Below, piece by piece: positions 17,350 to 26,418 of a DNA stretch of 64,000 bases (position 1 is the first letter of the stretch; each line of letters opens with the position of its first letter). The DNA lies in contig NZ_CP028905.1 of assembly GCF_001639105.2 (NCBI RefSeq), positions 1 to 64,000 on the forward strand, given 5' to 3'. The DNA comes from Azospirillum humicireducens. Lineage in GTDB: Bacteria; Pseudomonadota; Alphaproteobacteria; Azospirillales; Azospirillaceae. The notes under the pieces are model-generated. The model ran no database searches and was not told the origin of the DNA. It saw only the letters and a program-made list of their open reading frames with translations. Both the position numbers and the translations under genes were made by a program.

Positions 17350-18549
17350 ATGGCGCGGATTCTGCTGATCAATTACGAGTTTCCGCCGCTGGGCGGCGGG
17401 GCGGCGAACGCCACCGACAACACCGCCCGCGAACTGGCGGCATTGGGTGAACAGGTGCTGGTGCTGACCTCCGCCTTCGGCGATCTGCCGCGGGTGGAGC
17501 GCCGGGCCGACGGGGTGGAGATCCGCCGCATCCCCACCCTGCGCCGCCGCCGCGACCGCAGTTCGGTGGTGGAGATGCTGGCCTTCCTCGCCAGTTCGCT
17601 GGCGATGGCGCCGTGGATCGCCGCCCGCTGGCGCCCGGACGCCACCATCGCCTATTTCGGCCTGCCCTGCGGCCCGGCGGCCTGGATGGTGAAGGCGCTG
17701 TCGGGCGTGCCCTATGTCGTCAGCCTGCGCGGCGGCGACGTGCCGGGCTTCCAGTATGACGGCATCTCGCTCTATCACCGGCTGGCCGGGCCGGTGATCG
17801 GCTGGCTGTGGCGCCGGTCCTCGGCCGTCGTCGCCAACAGCGAGGGGCTGGCCGACCTCGCCCGCCGCTTCGCTCCCGACCAGCCCGTCGCCATCATCCC
17901 CAACGGCGTCGATGCTGTCCGCTTTTCGCCCGCCGGCGCCGGGCCGGTCGATGCCGGAAATGACGGCGACCGCCTGTCCCTGCTGTTCGTCGGCCGGGTG
18001 GTGCGGCAGAAGGGGCTGGACGTGCTGTTCGAGGCGCTCGCCTCCCTGCCCTCCGGGACGCGCGGCCGCATCGGCCTGACCATCGTCGGCGACGGCCCCG
18101 CCCGGCCGGAGCTGGAGGCCCAGGCCGCCCGGCTCGGCCTGTCGGAGCGGGTGGCCTTCCGCGGCTGGCTCGGCCGTGACGAGCTGCCGGCCGCCTACCG
18201 TGCCGCCGACGCCTTCGTCTTCCCCTCGCGCGACGAGGGCATGCCCAACGTGGTGCTGGAGGCGATGGCCGCCGGCCTGCCCGTGGTGGCGACCCGCATC
18301 GCCGGCAACCGCGATCTGGTGGTGGAGGAGGAGACCGGCCTGATGCTGGACGCCGACGACACGCCCGCGCTTGCCGCAGCACTCGCCCGTCTGGCCGAGG
18401 ACCCTGCCTTGCGCCGCCGGCTGGGCGAGGGCGGCCGCCGCCGGGTGGTCGAGCATTTCTCCTGGCGCGCCGTCGCCGCCGCCTACCGCGACCTGTCGCT
18501 TGCCGGGAGCAAAGCAGCGGAGCGGGGCCGGTCGGCGCAGGCGGAGTGA
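17350..18549 (+). CDS. Glycosyltransferase family 4 protein
   Basis: 399 residues from ATG 17350 (MARILLINYEFPPLGGGAAN); ATG 17338 in frame is an alternative. This is the GT-B layout: an N-terminal acceptor half with a Gly-rich loop (PPLGGGAANAT), then the GT4 C-terminal half with LLFVGRVVRQKGLDVLFEAL, TIVGDGPARPELE, and the retaining-GT signature EGMPNVVLEAMAAGLPVVAT. It probably adds a hexose to a lipid-linked or soluble glycan on the cytoplasmic face. It leads a plus-strand series with two methyltransferases, a flippase-like protein and a GT2 gene. Confidence 0.9.
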   Translation: MARILLINYEFPPLGGGAANATDNTARELAALGEQVLVLTSAFGDLPRVERRADGVEIRRIPTLRRRRDRSSVVEMLAFLASSLAMAPWIAARWRPDATIAYFGLPCGPAAWMVKALSGVPYVVSLRGGDVPGFQYDGISLYHRLAGPVIGWLWRRSSAVVANSEGLADLARRFAPDQPVAIIPNGVDAVRFSPAGAGPVDAGNDGDRLSLLFVGRVVRQKGLDVLFEALASLPSGTRGRIGLTIVGDGPARPELEAQAARLGLSERVAFRGWLGRDELPAAYRAADAFVFPSRDEGMPNVVLEAMAAGLPVVATRIAGNRDLVVEEETGLMLDADDTPALAAALARLAEDPALRRRLGEGGRRRVVEHFSWRAVAAAYRDLSLAGSKAAERGRSAQAE

Positions 18550-18614
18550 AGCCCATCCGCTTCAGGTGCTGTTGACATCGGGCGGCTTTCGGGAGCGTAT
18601 GGCGGCGCGGCAGA

Positions 18615-19484
18615 GTGGGCTTGGACAGCAAGGGATCGGACAGCGTGGCGGAACCGGTGAAGACGGCGGACGGCGGGGGCGGAACCCCGGCCGGGACACC
18701 CGCCCTGGCCTTCGATTTCGGCGAGAACTGGGACCATTACTCGCGCACCGTGCTGGACGAGCCGCGGCTGGCGGCGGCCATCGACAGCCTGAAGGGGCTG
18801 GTCGGGACCGACCGGCTGAAGGACGCCAGCTTCTGCGACGTCGGCTCCGGCTCCGGCCTGTTCACCATCGCCGCCGGCAAGCTGGGCGTTTCCCGCGCGC
18901 TGGGCTTCGACGTCAACCCCACCGGGGTCGAGGTCGCCCGCCGCAACCTGGGCCGCTTCGCGCCCGACCTGGCAGAGCGGATCGAGTTCCGCCGCAGCTC
19001 CGCGCTCGACAGCGGCTTCGTCGGCTCGCTCGGCCGCTTCGACGTGGTCTATGCCTGGGGCTCGCTGCACCACACCGGCTCCATGTGGCCGGCGATCGAG
19101 ACGGTGGCCCCGCTGGTGGCGCCGGGCGGCACCTTCGTGCTGGCGCTCTACAACCGCCATTGGACCTCGCCGATCTGGACCCTGATCAAGATCGTCTACA
19201 ATCTGTCGCCGGGCTTCCTGCGGAAGCTCTGGGACTGGACGCTGGGCTCGCTGATGTTCCTGGCGACCTGGGCGATCACCGGCTCCAACCCGCTGCGCAA
19301 GGAGCGCGGCATGGAGTTCTGGGTGGACGTGACCGACTGGCTCGGCGGCTACCCCTACGAATATGCCAGTGCCGACGAGGTGCGGGCGCGGATGGACGCG
19401 CTCGGCTTCGACATGTTGGAGGTCCGTCCGCCGCGCGTGCCGACGGGCTGCAACGAATTCATCCTGCGCCGGAGGCCCGCATGA
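18615..19484 (+). CDS. Class I SAM-dependent methyltransferase
   Basis: 289 residues from GTG 18615; TTG 18621 and GTG 18645 are possible later starts. The SAM-binding loop DVGSGSGLFTIAAGKLG is near residue 75, and VVYAWGSLHHTGSMWPAIE near 150 is the usual motif at the end of strand 4. A hydrophobic region around 205-220 (SLMFLATWAITG) is unusual for a soluble methyltransferase and might touch the membrane. The stop overlaps the next methyltransferase start as ATGA, showing translational coupling. The substrate is probably a glycan or lipid-linked intermediate, inferred from the neighbours. Confidence 0.8.
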   Translation: MGLDSKGSDSVAEPVKTADGGGGTPAGTPALAFDFGENWDHYSRTVLDEPRLAAAIDSLKGLVGTDRLKDASFCDVGSGSGLFTIAAGKLGVSRALGFDVNPTGVEVARRNLGRFAPDLAERIEFRRSSALDSGFVGSLGRFDVVYAWGSLHHTGSMWPAIETVAPLVAPGGTFVLALYNRHWTSPIWTLIKIVYNLSPGFLRKLWDWTLGSLMFLATWAITGSNPLRKERGMEFWVDVTDWLGGYPYEYASADEVRARMDALGFDMLEVRPPRVPTGCNEFILRRRPA

Positions 19485-20266
19485 GCGACGACGCATTCAA
19501 GTCAGCCACCCACACTCCCCTTCCCACTCCCATGGCCGCTGCGGCGGCCGACCATCCCGGCGGCGTCGATTACGACGACAGCTGGGAACGGCGCTGGAAC
19601 GACATGCGCAAATACGGCCCGACCGGCCGGCATCTGCGCCGCATCGTCACCGAGATGGTGCGCCCGCTGGAGTACGACAGCCTGCTCGACGTCGGCTGCG
19701 GCCAGGGCTCGCTGCTCGCCACGCTGATGCCGCTGAAGCCGCAGGCCAGCTACAGCGGTCTCGACTTTTCCGCCAAGGCCATCGACGTCGCCCGCCGTCG
19801 GGCGCCGAACGCCGAGTTCGGCCTGCTCGACGTCGCCGCCGGCCATATCGACCGCCGCTTCGATCTGGTGGTCTGCACCGACGTGGTCGAGCATATCGAG
19901 GACGACGTCGCGGCGCTGCGCAACCTCGCCGCCATGACCGGCCGCTACCTGCTGGTCTCCACCCTGCAGGGGCGGATGCGCGACTTCGAGCGCACGGTCG
20001 GCCATCACCGCAACTATGCCCACGGCGAGCTGCAGGCCAAGATCAGGTCGGTCGGGCTGGAGATCGAGCGGGTGGTGGAATGGGGCTTCCCCTTCTTCTC
20101 GCCGCTCTACCGCAACGTTCTGGGCGCCGCCAGCGGCCAGGGCACCGAGGGCGATTACGGCCCCGGCCGCCGCTTCCTCGCCGAGGCGCTCTACCACATC
20201 TTCCGCCTGAACTCCTGGTCGCACGGCGACTACATCTACGTGCTGGCGCGCCGGCCGGGGTCGTGA
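19481..20266 (+). CDS. Class I SAM-dependent methyltransferase
   Basis: 261 residues from ATG 19481, overlapping the previous stop by 4 bp. The SAM loop LLDVGCGQGSLLATLMP is near residue 68, followed by the acidic GLDFSAKAIDVA and DLVVCTDVVEHIEDDVAALR, the Methyltransf_11/23 pattern. The C-terminal HHRNYAHGEL and GFPFFSPLYRN segments resemble methyltransferases found in polysaccharide loci. A long perfect hairpin follows 14 bp after the stop. The exact acceptor is unknown. Confidence 0.85.
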   Translation: MSDDAFKSATHTPLPTPMAAAAADHPGGVDYDDSWERRWNDMRKYGPTGRHLRRIVTEMVRPLEYDSLLDVGCGQGSLLATLMPLKPQASYSGLDFSAKAIDVARRRAPNAEFGLLDVAAGHIDRRFDLVVCTDVVEHIEDDVAALRNLAAMTGRYLLVSTLQGRMRDFERTVGHHRNYAHGELQAKIRSVGLEIERVVEWGFPFFSPLYRNVLGAASGQGTEGDYGPGRRFLAEALYHIFRLNSWSHGDYIYVLARRPGS

Positions 20267-20279
20267 GTGCAGGGGCGGT

Positions 20280-20330
20280 GCCCCCTCCCCACCCCTCCCC
20301 CGCTTCGCGGGGGAGGGGTGGGGAGGGGGC
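20280..20330. repeat. 24-bp perfect hairpin, dispersed-repeat or terminator-like
   Basis: Bases 20280-20303 and 20307-20330 are exact complements around a TTC loop. Arms are runs of C5T, C4A and C4T types, and there is no T-tract. C-rich hairpins of this kind are common dispersed repeats in GC-rich alphaproteobacteria. It may still halt transcription between the methyltransferase and the flippase gene. Confidence 0.75.
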
Positions 20331-20369
20331 ACGCAGCGAGGCTTCCACAAATAAACCCCTCACATCACT

Positions 20370-20384
20370 TCATGACTTCATGAA
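20370..20384. promoter_or_regulatory. Distant copy of the ParA-region repeat upstream of the flippase gene
   Basis: TCATGACTTCATGAA is the exact reverse complement of 12797-12811 upstream of the ParA-like gene. It contains two TCATGA motifs 9 bp apart and lies 14 bp before the flippase ATG, where a bound protein could affect transcription or translation. Confidence 0.5.
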
Positions 20385-20397
20385 AAGGCATCTTTAA

Positions 20398-21345
20398 ATG
20401 CGCCCCCGCCTGAAGGTCCTTGTCAGCGCGCTGCTGGTCGCCCTGCTGCTGTGGCGGGTCGACATGGCCGAGGTCGGGCGGGTGCTGGCGATGGCCTCGC
20501 CGGGGCTGATGGGGCTCGCCGGGCTGCTGTTCTTCCTGATGCATGTGCTGAACGCGTTGAAGCTGCGGGTGCTGCTGCCGGAAGTGCGGGCGGGGCGGCT
20601 GCTCGCCTACACGCTGGTGGCGCAGCTCTACGCGCTGGTCCTGCCGGGTCAGCTGGCGGGGGAGGCGGTGAAGGCCTACCGGCTCAGCCGTGACGAAAAG
20701 CGGGGGGAAACCGGTGGCGGCCACATCGTTTCGGCGGTCGCATTCGACAAGGTGACGGGGATCGCCGGGCTTCTGCTGCTGACCGGCGGCGGTCTGGCGA
20801 TGCAGTCGGCGCGCTTCGGCGATGGGCTGCTGGCCGCGGTCGGGCTGGTGTTCGCCGGGCTGGTCGTGGCAACGGTGCTGCTGGCCTGGGCGCCGGCCCG
20901 CGCCCTGCTGCTGGCCCTGCTCGGCTGGCGTGCCGGGCCGAGGCGCGAGGCCTGGCTCCTCGGGCCGCTGCGCCGCTTTCTGGAGGCCTGGCGCGACCAG
21001 ACGCGCCGGCCGGGGCGGGCCTTGCTGGCGGTCGCAGGCGGGATCGCCGTGCAGCTGGCGGCGGTCGCCGGCAGCCAGTCCCTGGGGCTGGCGGTCGGCA
21101 TCGACCAGCCCTTCTCGGTGTGGAGCGCCGTGATCGGTCTGATGTCGGTGATCGTGCTGATGCCCGTCACCGTCGCCGGCATCGGCCTGCGCGAGGCGTC
21201 GCTGGTCGGCCTGCTCGATCTGGTCGGCGTGCCGCATGCCCAGTCGCTGGCGCTGGGCTTCGGCATCCTCGCCTTCCAGGTGATGGTGGCGTTGCTGGGC
21301 GCCGTCATCGACCTGACCGTCCTGCGTGCGCGCCGCGCGGTCTAA
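20398..21345 (+). CDS. Flippase-like / lysylphosphatidylglycerol synthase TM-region family protein
   Basis: 315 residues with about eight predicted membrane helices, starting with VLVSALLVALLLW. The block YALVLPGQLAGEAVKAYRLS near residue 80 and PVTVAGIGLREASLVGLL near 260 match the LPG_synthase_TM (UPF0104, AglD-like) family. These proteins are often found with dolichol- or undecaprenyl-phosphate glycosyltransferases and are thought to help move or use lipid-linked sugars. The following gene is exactly such a GT2 transferase. A role in flipping a polyprenyl-linked sugar is inferred from family and context. Confidence 0.8.
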   Translation: MRPRLKVLVSALLVALLLWRVDMAEVGRVLAMASPGLMGLAGLLFFLMHVLNALKLRVLLPEVRAGRLLAYTLVAQLYALVLPGQLAGEAVKAYRLSRDEKRGETGGGHIVSAVAFDKVTGIAGLLLLTGGGLAMQSARFGDGLLAAVGLVFAGLVVATVLLAWAPARALLLALLGWRAGPRREAWLLGPLRRFLEAWRDQTRRPGRALLAVAGGIAVQLAAVAGSQSLGLAVGIDQPFSVWSAVIGLMSVIVLMPVTVAGIGLREASLVGLLDLVGVPHAQSLALGFGILAFQVMVALLGAVIDLTVLRARRAV

Positions 21346-21515
21346 GCGGCGGCAAGCGCCTGTCCGTGATGGACCGTCGTCCGTTCCTGCGCCCAATTAG
21401 CCGTTGCGCTTGCCGGATCCAGCGGCCATACCATGGCCCGGCATCGCCCCCACAGATGACCAGCAGCCTCCGGACCCGTTCGATGACCCTCCTGCTCAAC
21501 CCCGGATCCACCGCC

Positions 21516-22493
21516 ATGGACGCCGGCACGGTTTCCGTCTCGGTCCTGATCCCGGTCTACAACGAGGAGGACAACATCGCCCCTCTGTGCGGCCGGCTGA
21601 TTCCGGCGCTCGACGGGCTGGGGCGCAGCTTCGAGGTCATCTTCGTCAATGACGGCTCCATCGACGGGACGGAGGCGGAGCTGCAGCGGGTGGCGTCCGA
21701 CCGCCGCATCCGCGTCATCAATTTCCGCCGCAACGTCGGCCAGACCGCGGCGATGATGGCCGGCATCGACCATGCCCGCGGCGAGGTCATCGTGCCGATG
21801 GACGGCGACCTGCAGAACGACCCGCAGGACATCGCCGGCCTGCTCGCCAAGCTGGACGAGGGCTACGACGTGGTGTCGGGCTGGCGCGCCGACCGGCAGG
21901 ACGGCTTCCTGCTGCGCACGCTGCCGAGCCGGATGGCCAACAAGCTGATCTCCACCATCTCCGGCGTGAAGCTGAACGACTATGGCTGCACGCTGAAGGC
22001 CTACCGGCGGCAGATGCTGCAGGGCTACCGGCTCTATGGCGAGATGCACCGCTTCGTGCCGATCTACGCCCGCTGGCAGGGAGCGAAGCTGACCGAGATG
22101 CCGGTGCGCCACCATCCGCGCCGCCACGGCCAGTCGAAATACGGGCTGGAGCGGGTGCTGAAGGTCGTGCTCGACCTCGTCGTCGTGAAGTTCCTGACCC
22201 AGTACGAGACCAAGCCGATCTACATCTTCGGCTTCGCCGGCCTGATGTTCATGGGGCTGTCGGTGCTGGCCGGCATCTATGCCATCTATCTGAAGCTGGT
22301 CGACGGCATCTCCTTCATCCTGACGCCGTTGCCGCTGCTGGTGACGATGGGGCTGGTCACCGGCGTCATGTGCATCCTGATGGGGCTGCTGGCCGAGCTG
22401 CTGGTCCGCATCTATTTCGAGAGCCAGGGCAAGAGCCACTATTCCATCAAGACCATGCTGAATTTCGACGAGCGGCCGGAGACGCCGCGCTGA
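21516..22493 (+). CDS. Glycosyltransferase family 2, polyprenyl-phosphate sugar transferase (DPM/GtrB-like)
   Basis: 325 residues from ATG 21516 (MDAGTVSVSVLIPVYNEEDN); ATG 21483 and 21456 are in-frame alternatives and no start has a clear ribosome site. The GT-A motifs are VLIPVYNEEDN, FVNDGSIDGT, and MDGDLQNDPQDI (DxD near residue 94). Two C-terminal membrane helices (about 235-300) match the GtrB/ArnC/DPM1 type, which transfers a sugar to undecaprenyl phosphate. With the flippase-like gene just upstream it could supply a lipid-linked sugar to a periplasmic transferase, possibly the multi-helix protein at 22521-24269. Confidence 0.88.
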   Translation: MDAGTVSVSVLIPVYNEEDNIAPLCGRLIPALDGLGRSFEVIFVNDGSIDGTEAELQRVASDRRIRVINFRRNVGQTAAMMAGIDHARGEVIVPMDGDLQNDPQDIAGLLAKLDEGYDVVSGWRADRQDGFLLRTLPSRMANKLISTISGVKLNDYGCTLKAYRRQMLQGYRLYGEMHRFVPIYARWQGAKLTEMPVRHHPRRHGQSKYGLERVLKVVLDLVVVKFLTQYETKPIYIFGFAGLMFMGLSVLAGIYAIYLKLVDGISFILTPLPLLVTMGLVTGVMCILMGLLAELLVRIYFESQGKSHYSIKTMLNFDERPETPR

Positions 22494-22520
22494 GGCGTCG
22501 CGCCTTCCGGCCCGCCCGTT

Positions 22521-24269
22521 TCAGCGGGGCATCAGGTAGACCGTGATCCCCGGCAGCGCCACCCGCCCGGTGGCCGTTGCCTCCAGCATCGCGACATAGG
22601 GCCGCGCCCAGTTGGCGAAGCGCGAGATCTCCGTGCCGTTGATCGCCCAATCCACGACGATCACCACTGGCGGCCGGGCCTCGCGCGTCGCGGCGATGGC
22701 GCGCCCGATCCAGCCGGGGTCGGTGACCAGCAGCGAATCGTCGACATACCAGTCGCGCAGCAGCATCCGCCGCCCGGTCATGAAGGCGATGCCGGGGCAG
22801 AAGGGGACGCAGACGATGCGGTCGCCGGGGTTGGAATGCCCTTCCACCGCCGCGCGCAGGCCTTCCAGCAGGGGCTGCTCGCCGGGACTGATACGGACGG
22901 CGACACCGTTCTGTGCGGTGAAGGGCACGGTGCGGCCGGCGGCGTTGGCGATGGAACCCGTGCCCGGCATGGTCAGCCCGACCCACAGATAGACCGCCAG
23001 CCCGAAAGCGGGCAGTGCCCCGGCCCCGAGCACGCCGGCGCGCGTGGCCAGCCCCGACGGGCTCCAGTCCGCCTGCCGGGCCAGGGCCGCCAGATCGGCC
23101 AGCAGGACGCAGACCAGCACGACATGGCCGGGCATGAAGTTGGCGATGTGGGCGAGGTCGGGACGGAACAGGTAGTAGTGGGGCAGGGCGGCGATCCCGC
23201 CGGCCAACACCACCAGCCGGGCCGGCACGCCGTCCGCGCTCTCCGCCCGGCGCAGCCGCGCCAGCGTCAGGAGGGCAAAGCCGGCGGCCGTCGCCAGCGG
23301 CAGATGGACCAGCAGCGCCATCGCCGCGGTGGGAGTGCCGCCGGTCCAGTTGGCGGTCCAGCTTCCGCTCAGCAGGTCGGACAGCGGCGGCCGCCCCAAG
23401 AGGGTGCCGGCTCCGCCTGCATCCGCCGCCCCGCTGCCGCTTCCCCCGCCCACCCCGCTGGAGAGGTAGCGCAGCAGAAGCTCCGGATAGCGCAGATACT
23501 CGCTCACGATCAGGTCCAGATAGCCGCCGGCCGCCGCCATCGCCATCAGGGGCGCCTGCGCCAGGGCGGCAACGGCGAGGGCGCTTCCGGTCAGCCGGGC
23601 AAGGCGGCCCGGCCAAGCGTGCCGGCCGCCGGCCACGGCCCCCAGCAGGATCAGCCCGGCCAGCGTGGCGGCGAAGACGAAACCGAAATCGGGCCGGATC
23701 TGGAAGGTGACGGACAGGCCGGCTGCCGGCGCGATCAGGTTGGCGGGAGTCATCCGCTGCCAGCCCTTGGCCAGCCTCACCTGGAGGAAGACGTTGAGCA
23801 GCACGCAGGCCGCATAGAAGACGGTCGGCGGGAAGGCCGGCACCGCGACCGCCACCGCGGCACCCAGCAGCGCCGGCAGCATCCGCCCGGTAAGCGTCAG
23901 CACCGTGGCATAGACCAGCAGCCCGGTCAGGGCGCTCAATCCCTGGAACAGCCACTGGACGGCAAGCCAACTCGGCCCGCCGAGCGCGAACAGCCCTTGG
24001 CCGATCTTGAACCACAGCAGCCCATAGCCGAAGCGCAGGGCATGCGGGTCCGTGCCGAGCCACAGCTCATAGGCGACCTGGGCGTAATGGCCGTCGTCGG
24101 CGGTGTTGAAGCCGGCGTCGATGTAGCCGGCGTAATAGAGCAGGGCGCCCAGCAGCACCAGGAACCCGCCGGTGATGGCGGCCAGACGGGAGCCGAGACG
24201 GGAGCCGGCCAGATGGGAGCCGGCCTGCCGGGAAGCGGACCGGCCCCTGAACGAACGTCCGAGGCTCAT
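22521..24269 (-). CDS. Polytopic membrane protein, possibly GT-C-type glycosyltransferase
   Basis: 582 residues. A basic N terminus is followed by about eleven hydrophobic helices (first at about 28-48, AAITGGFLVLLGALLYYAG). An acidic loop after the first helix (GFNTADDGHYAQVAYELWLG) resembles the first periplasmic loop of PMT/ArnT-like GT-C enzymes, where acidic residues act in catalysis. A soluble domain follows at about 445-580. The start overlaps the asnB stop as ATGA. No family could be named from the sequence; a GT-C enzyme using polyprenyl-linked sugars fits the neighbours. The Ala/Gly linker around 265-290 is unusual. Confidence 0.65.
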   Translation of the reverse strand: MSLGRSFRGRSASRQAGSHLAGSRLGSRLAAITGGFLVLLGALLYYAGYIDAGFNTADDGHYAQVAYELWLGTDPHALRFGYGLLWFKIGQGLFALGGPSWLAVQWLFQGLSALTGLLVYATVLTLTGRMLPALLGAAVAVAVPAFPPTVFYAACVLLNVFLQVRLAKGWQRMTPANLIAPAAGLSVTFQIRPDFGFVFAATLAGLILLGAVAGGRHAWPGRLARLTGSALAVAALAQAPLMAMAAAGGYLDLIVSEYLRYPELLLRYLSSGVGGGSGSGAADAGGAGTLLGRPPLSDLLSGSWTANWTGGTPTAAMALLVHLPLATAAGFALLTLARLRRAESADGVPARLVVLAGGIAALPHYYLFRPDLAHIANFMPGHVVLVCVLLADLAALARQADWSPSGLATRAGVLGAGALPAFGLAVYLWVGLTMPGTGSIANAAGRTVPFTAQNGVAVRISPGEQPLLEGLRAAVEGHSNPGDRIVCVPFCPGIAFMTGRRMLLRDWYVDDSLLVTDPGWIGRAIAATREARPPVVIVVDWAINGTEISRFANWARPYVAMLEATATGRVALPGITVYLMPR

Positions 24270-26197
24270 GCCGCCCCTCCTGCCGTCTCCGGCTCGACCC
24301 GATCCGCGCCCGTCCGCTCCCGGCTGCCGCTGAGCGCGGTGGCGAGCGCGGTCCAGGCCCACAGCAGGCCGCGGTGGTCGGCCTGTCCGCTGCGGTGCTC
24401 GTCCCAGCGGGCCGCCAGCCACTTGCCGTCCACCCCGATGCGCGCCGCCGTCTCCAGCGGCGGCTGGGGCAGGTGGCGCAGCCAGCGGCTCAAGGGGATG
24501 CCGAAGCCCTTCTTGGGCCTGGACAGGATCGCCGGCGGCAGCAGCGGGGCCATCGCCTTCTTCAGGATCCATTTGCGGGTGCCGCCCATCAGGCCGTTCG
24601 GCTGCAGCTTGACCGATGCCGGCAGCCGGCTGACGAAGGCGACGAGGTCACGGTCGAGGAAGGGCGAGCGCGTCTCCAGCGAACAGAACATGCTGGCGCG
24701 GTCGGCCTTGATGAGAAGGTTCTCGCCCAGATAGAAGCGGCCGTAGAACTCGATGGAGCGGTCGACGTCGTGGCGGCTGGCGCCCGAGCGCCACAGGGCG
24801 TCGGCCTCGTCATAGAGGTCGTCGGCGGAGAGGTCGGCGCCGAACAGCCGCGACACCTCCTCCACCGAGGCCGGACCCAGCCAGGACGGCATCCAGTGCG
24901 CTGGCCGGTGCCCCAGCCCGCGCAGGGCCCGGCGCAGCTTGAAGTCGAAGCTCATGTTGCGGTCCGAGCGCGGCAGCCGGTGGGCCACCGCCTCCGCCAG
25001 CCGGTGCAGCGGGCGGGGGACGGCATGGTGGTAGAGCCGAGCCGTCCTGAGCGCGTCGAAGGTATCGTATCCGGCGAACAGCTCGTCGCCGCCGTCGCCG
25101 GTCAGCGCCACCGTCACCCGTTCGCGGGCGAAGCGCGACAGCAGATGCGTCGGCAGGATCGACGGGTCGGCGATCGGATCGTCCAGCCGGCCGAGCAGCT
25201 CCGGCAGCATCCCCGCCGCGGTGTCGAGGTTCAGCGTGCGGCAGGCATGGTCGGTGCCGTAATGGCGCGCCGCGTCGGCGGCATAGCCGCTCTCGTCGAA
25301 GCTCGGCTCGTCGAAGCCGATGGTGAAGGTCCTCATCGACGCCGGGTCGCGGTGGCGGGCCGCGAGCGCGACGATGGCGGCGCTGTCGATGCCGCCGGAC
25401 AGGAAGAAGCCGACCAGCACGTCGCTCAGCATGCGGCGTTCCACCGCGCGGTCCAGCAGCTCGCGCAGCTCCTCCGCCCACTCATCGGGACCGCCCGGCG
25501 GCCGGTCGTCCACCACCATCCGGTATTCCCAATAGCGGCTGACCGAAAGCCGGCGGCTCGCCAGGTCGTAGACCATGCTGCAGCCGCCTGGCAGCTTGCG
25601 CACCGCGGCATGGGCGGTCAGCGGCGCCGGGATGAAGCCGTAGGCGAAATACTTGACCAACGCGGTGCGGTCCAGCCCGTCCGGCACCGACGGGTGGGAC
25701 AGGACGGCGGTGGCCTCCGACGCGAAGACCAGCCCGTCGGCGGTCTCGGCATAGAACAGCGGCTTCTTGCCGAATCGGTCGCGCCCGAACACCAGCCGGC
25801 CGCCGCGGCGGTCGTAGAGGCAGAAGGCGAACATGCCGTTCAGCCGCTCCAGCATGTCCAGGCCCCATTCCCGGTAGCCGTGCAGCAGCACCTCGGTGTC
25901 GGAATGGTCGGTGACGAACCGGTGGCCGGCCTGCTCCAGCGCGCGTCGCAGGTCCGGCGCGTTGTAGATCTCGCCGTTGTAGACGATGACCAGATCGCCC
26001 TCGGCCGTCGCCATCGGCTGGTGGCCGCCCTCGATGTCGATGATGGCGAGGCGGCGGAAGCCCAGATGCACCGGCAGCGCGCCGCTGTCGTCGATATGCA
26101 CGCCGTCGTCGTCGGGGCCGCGGTGGCGGATGATGCTGGTCATGGTGGCGAGGTCGCGCTCGCCGCCGGGTCCGGCGAAGCCGGCGAAACCGCACAT
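24266..26197 (-). CDS. asnB: Asparagine synthase (glutamine-hydrolysing)-like amidotransferase
   Basis: 643 residues from ATG 26197 (GGGAGAGC upstream). After Met, Cys2 (MCGFAGFAGP) is the glutaminase nucleophile, with HRGPDDDG and YNGEIYN as the substrate-binding blocks of the class II glutaminase domain. The synthetase half carries the PP-loop LSGGIDSAAIVALA near residue 266 and LTGDGGDELFAGYDTFD, then LGENLLIKADRASM and ETRSPFLDRDLV. Length and motifs are of the AsnB type found in exopolysaccharide and O-antigen loci, where members amidate uronic acids or other carboxylates rather than aspartate. The start of the downstream membrane-protein gene overlaps its stop by 4 bp. Confidence 0.88.
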   Translation of the reverse strand: MCGFAGFAGPGGERDLATMTSIIRHRGPDDDGVHIDDSGALPVHLGFRRLAIIDIEGGHQPMATAEGDLVIVYNGEIYNAPDLRRALEQAGHRFVTDHSDTEVLLHGYREWGLDMLERLNGMFAFCLYDRRGGRLVFGRDRFGKKPLFYAETADGLVFASEATAVLSHPSVPDGLDRTALVKYFAYGFIPAPLTAHAAVRKLPGGCSMVYDLASRRLSVSRYWEYRMVVDDRPPGGPDEWAEELRELLDRAVERRMLSDVLVGFFLSGGIDSAAIVALAARHRDPASMRTFTIGFDEPSFDESGYAADAARHYGTDHACRTLNLDTAAGMLPELLGRLDDPIADPSILPTHLLSRFARERVTVALTGDGGDELFAGYDTFDALRTARLYHHAVPRPLHRLAEAVAHRLPRSDRNMSFDFKLRRALRGLGHRPAHWMPSWLGPASVEEVSRLFGADLSADDLYDEADALWRSGASRHDVDRSIEFYGRFYLGENLLIKADRASMFCSLETRSPFLDRDLVAFVSRLPASVKLQPNGLMGGTRKWILKKAMAPLLPPAILSRPKKGFGIPLSRWLRHLPQPPLETAARIGVDGKWLAARWDEHRSGQADHRGLLWAWTALATALSGSRERTGADRVEPETAGGAA

Positions 26198-26418
26198 GGG
26201 GCTGCTCTCCCGAGGGGACTGCCGAAGGTGGCGACGGGGGCTAGGTGTAGCGTCTCGCCCGGCCGGGTGCCATGGCGAAATGCCGGCGATGCGATGATGG
26301 GCCGCGCGGGCGGAAGGTCGCACGGGTGGAAAGTCGTGGCGTCCGGTTCCGGCTTTGGATTACAGCAAGGGCCATGGGGCCATTGGGCTCGGGGGCAGGC
26401 GGGGTGGAGACGAGACGG

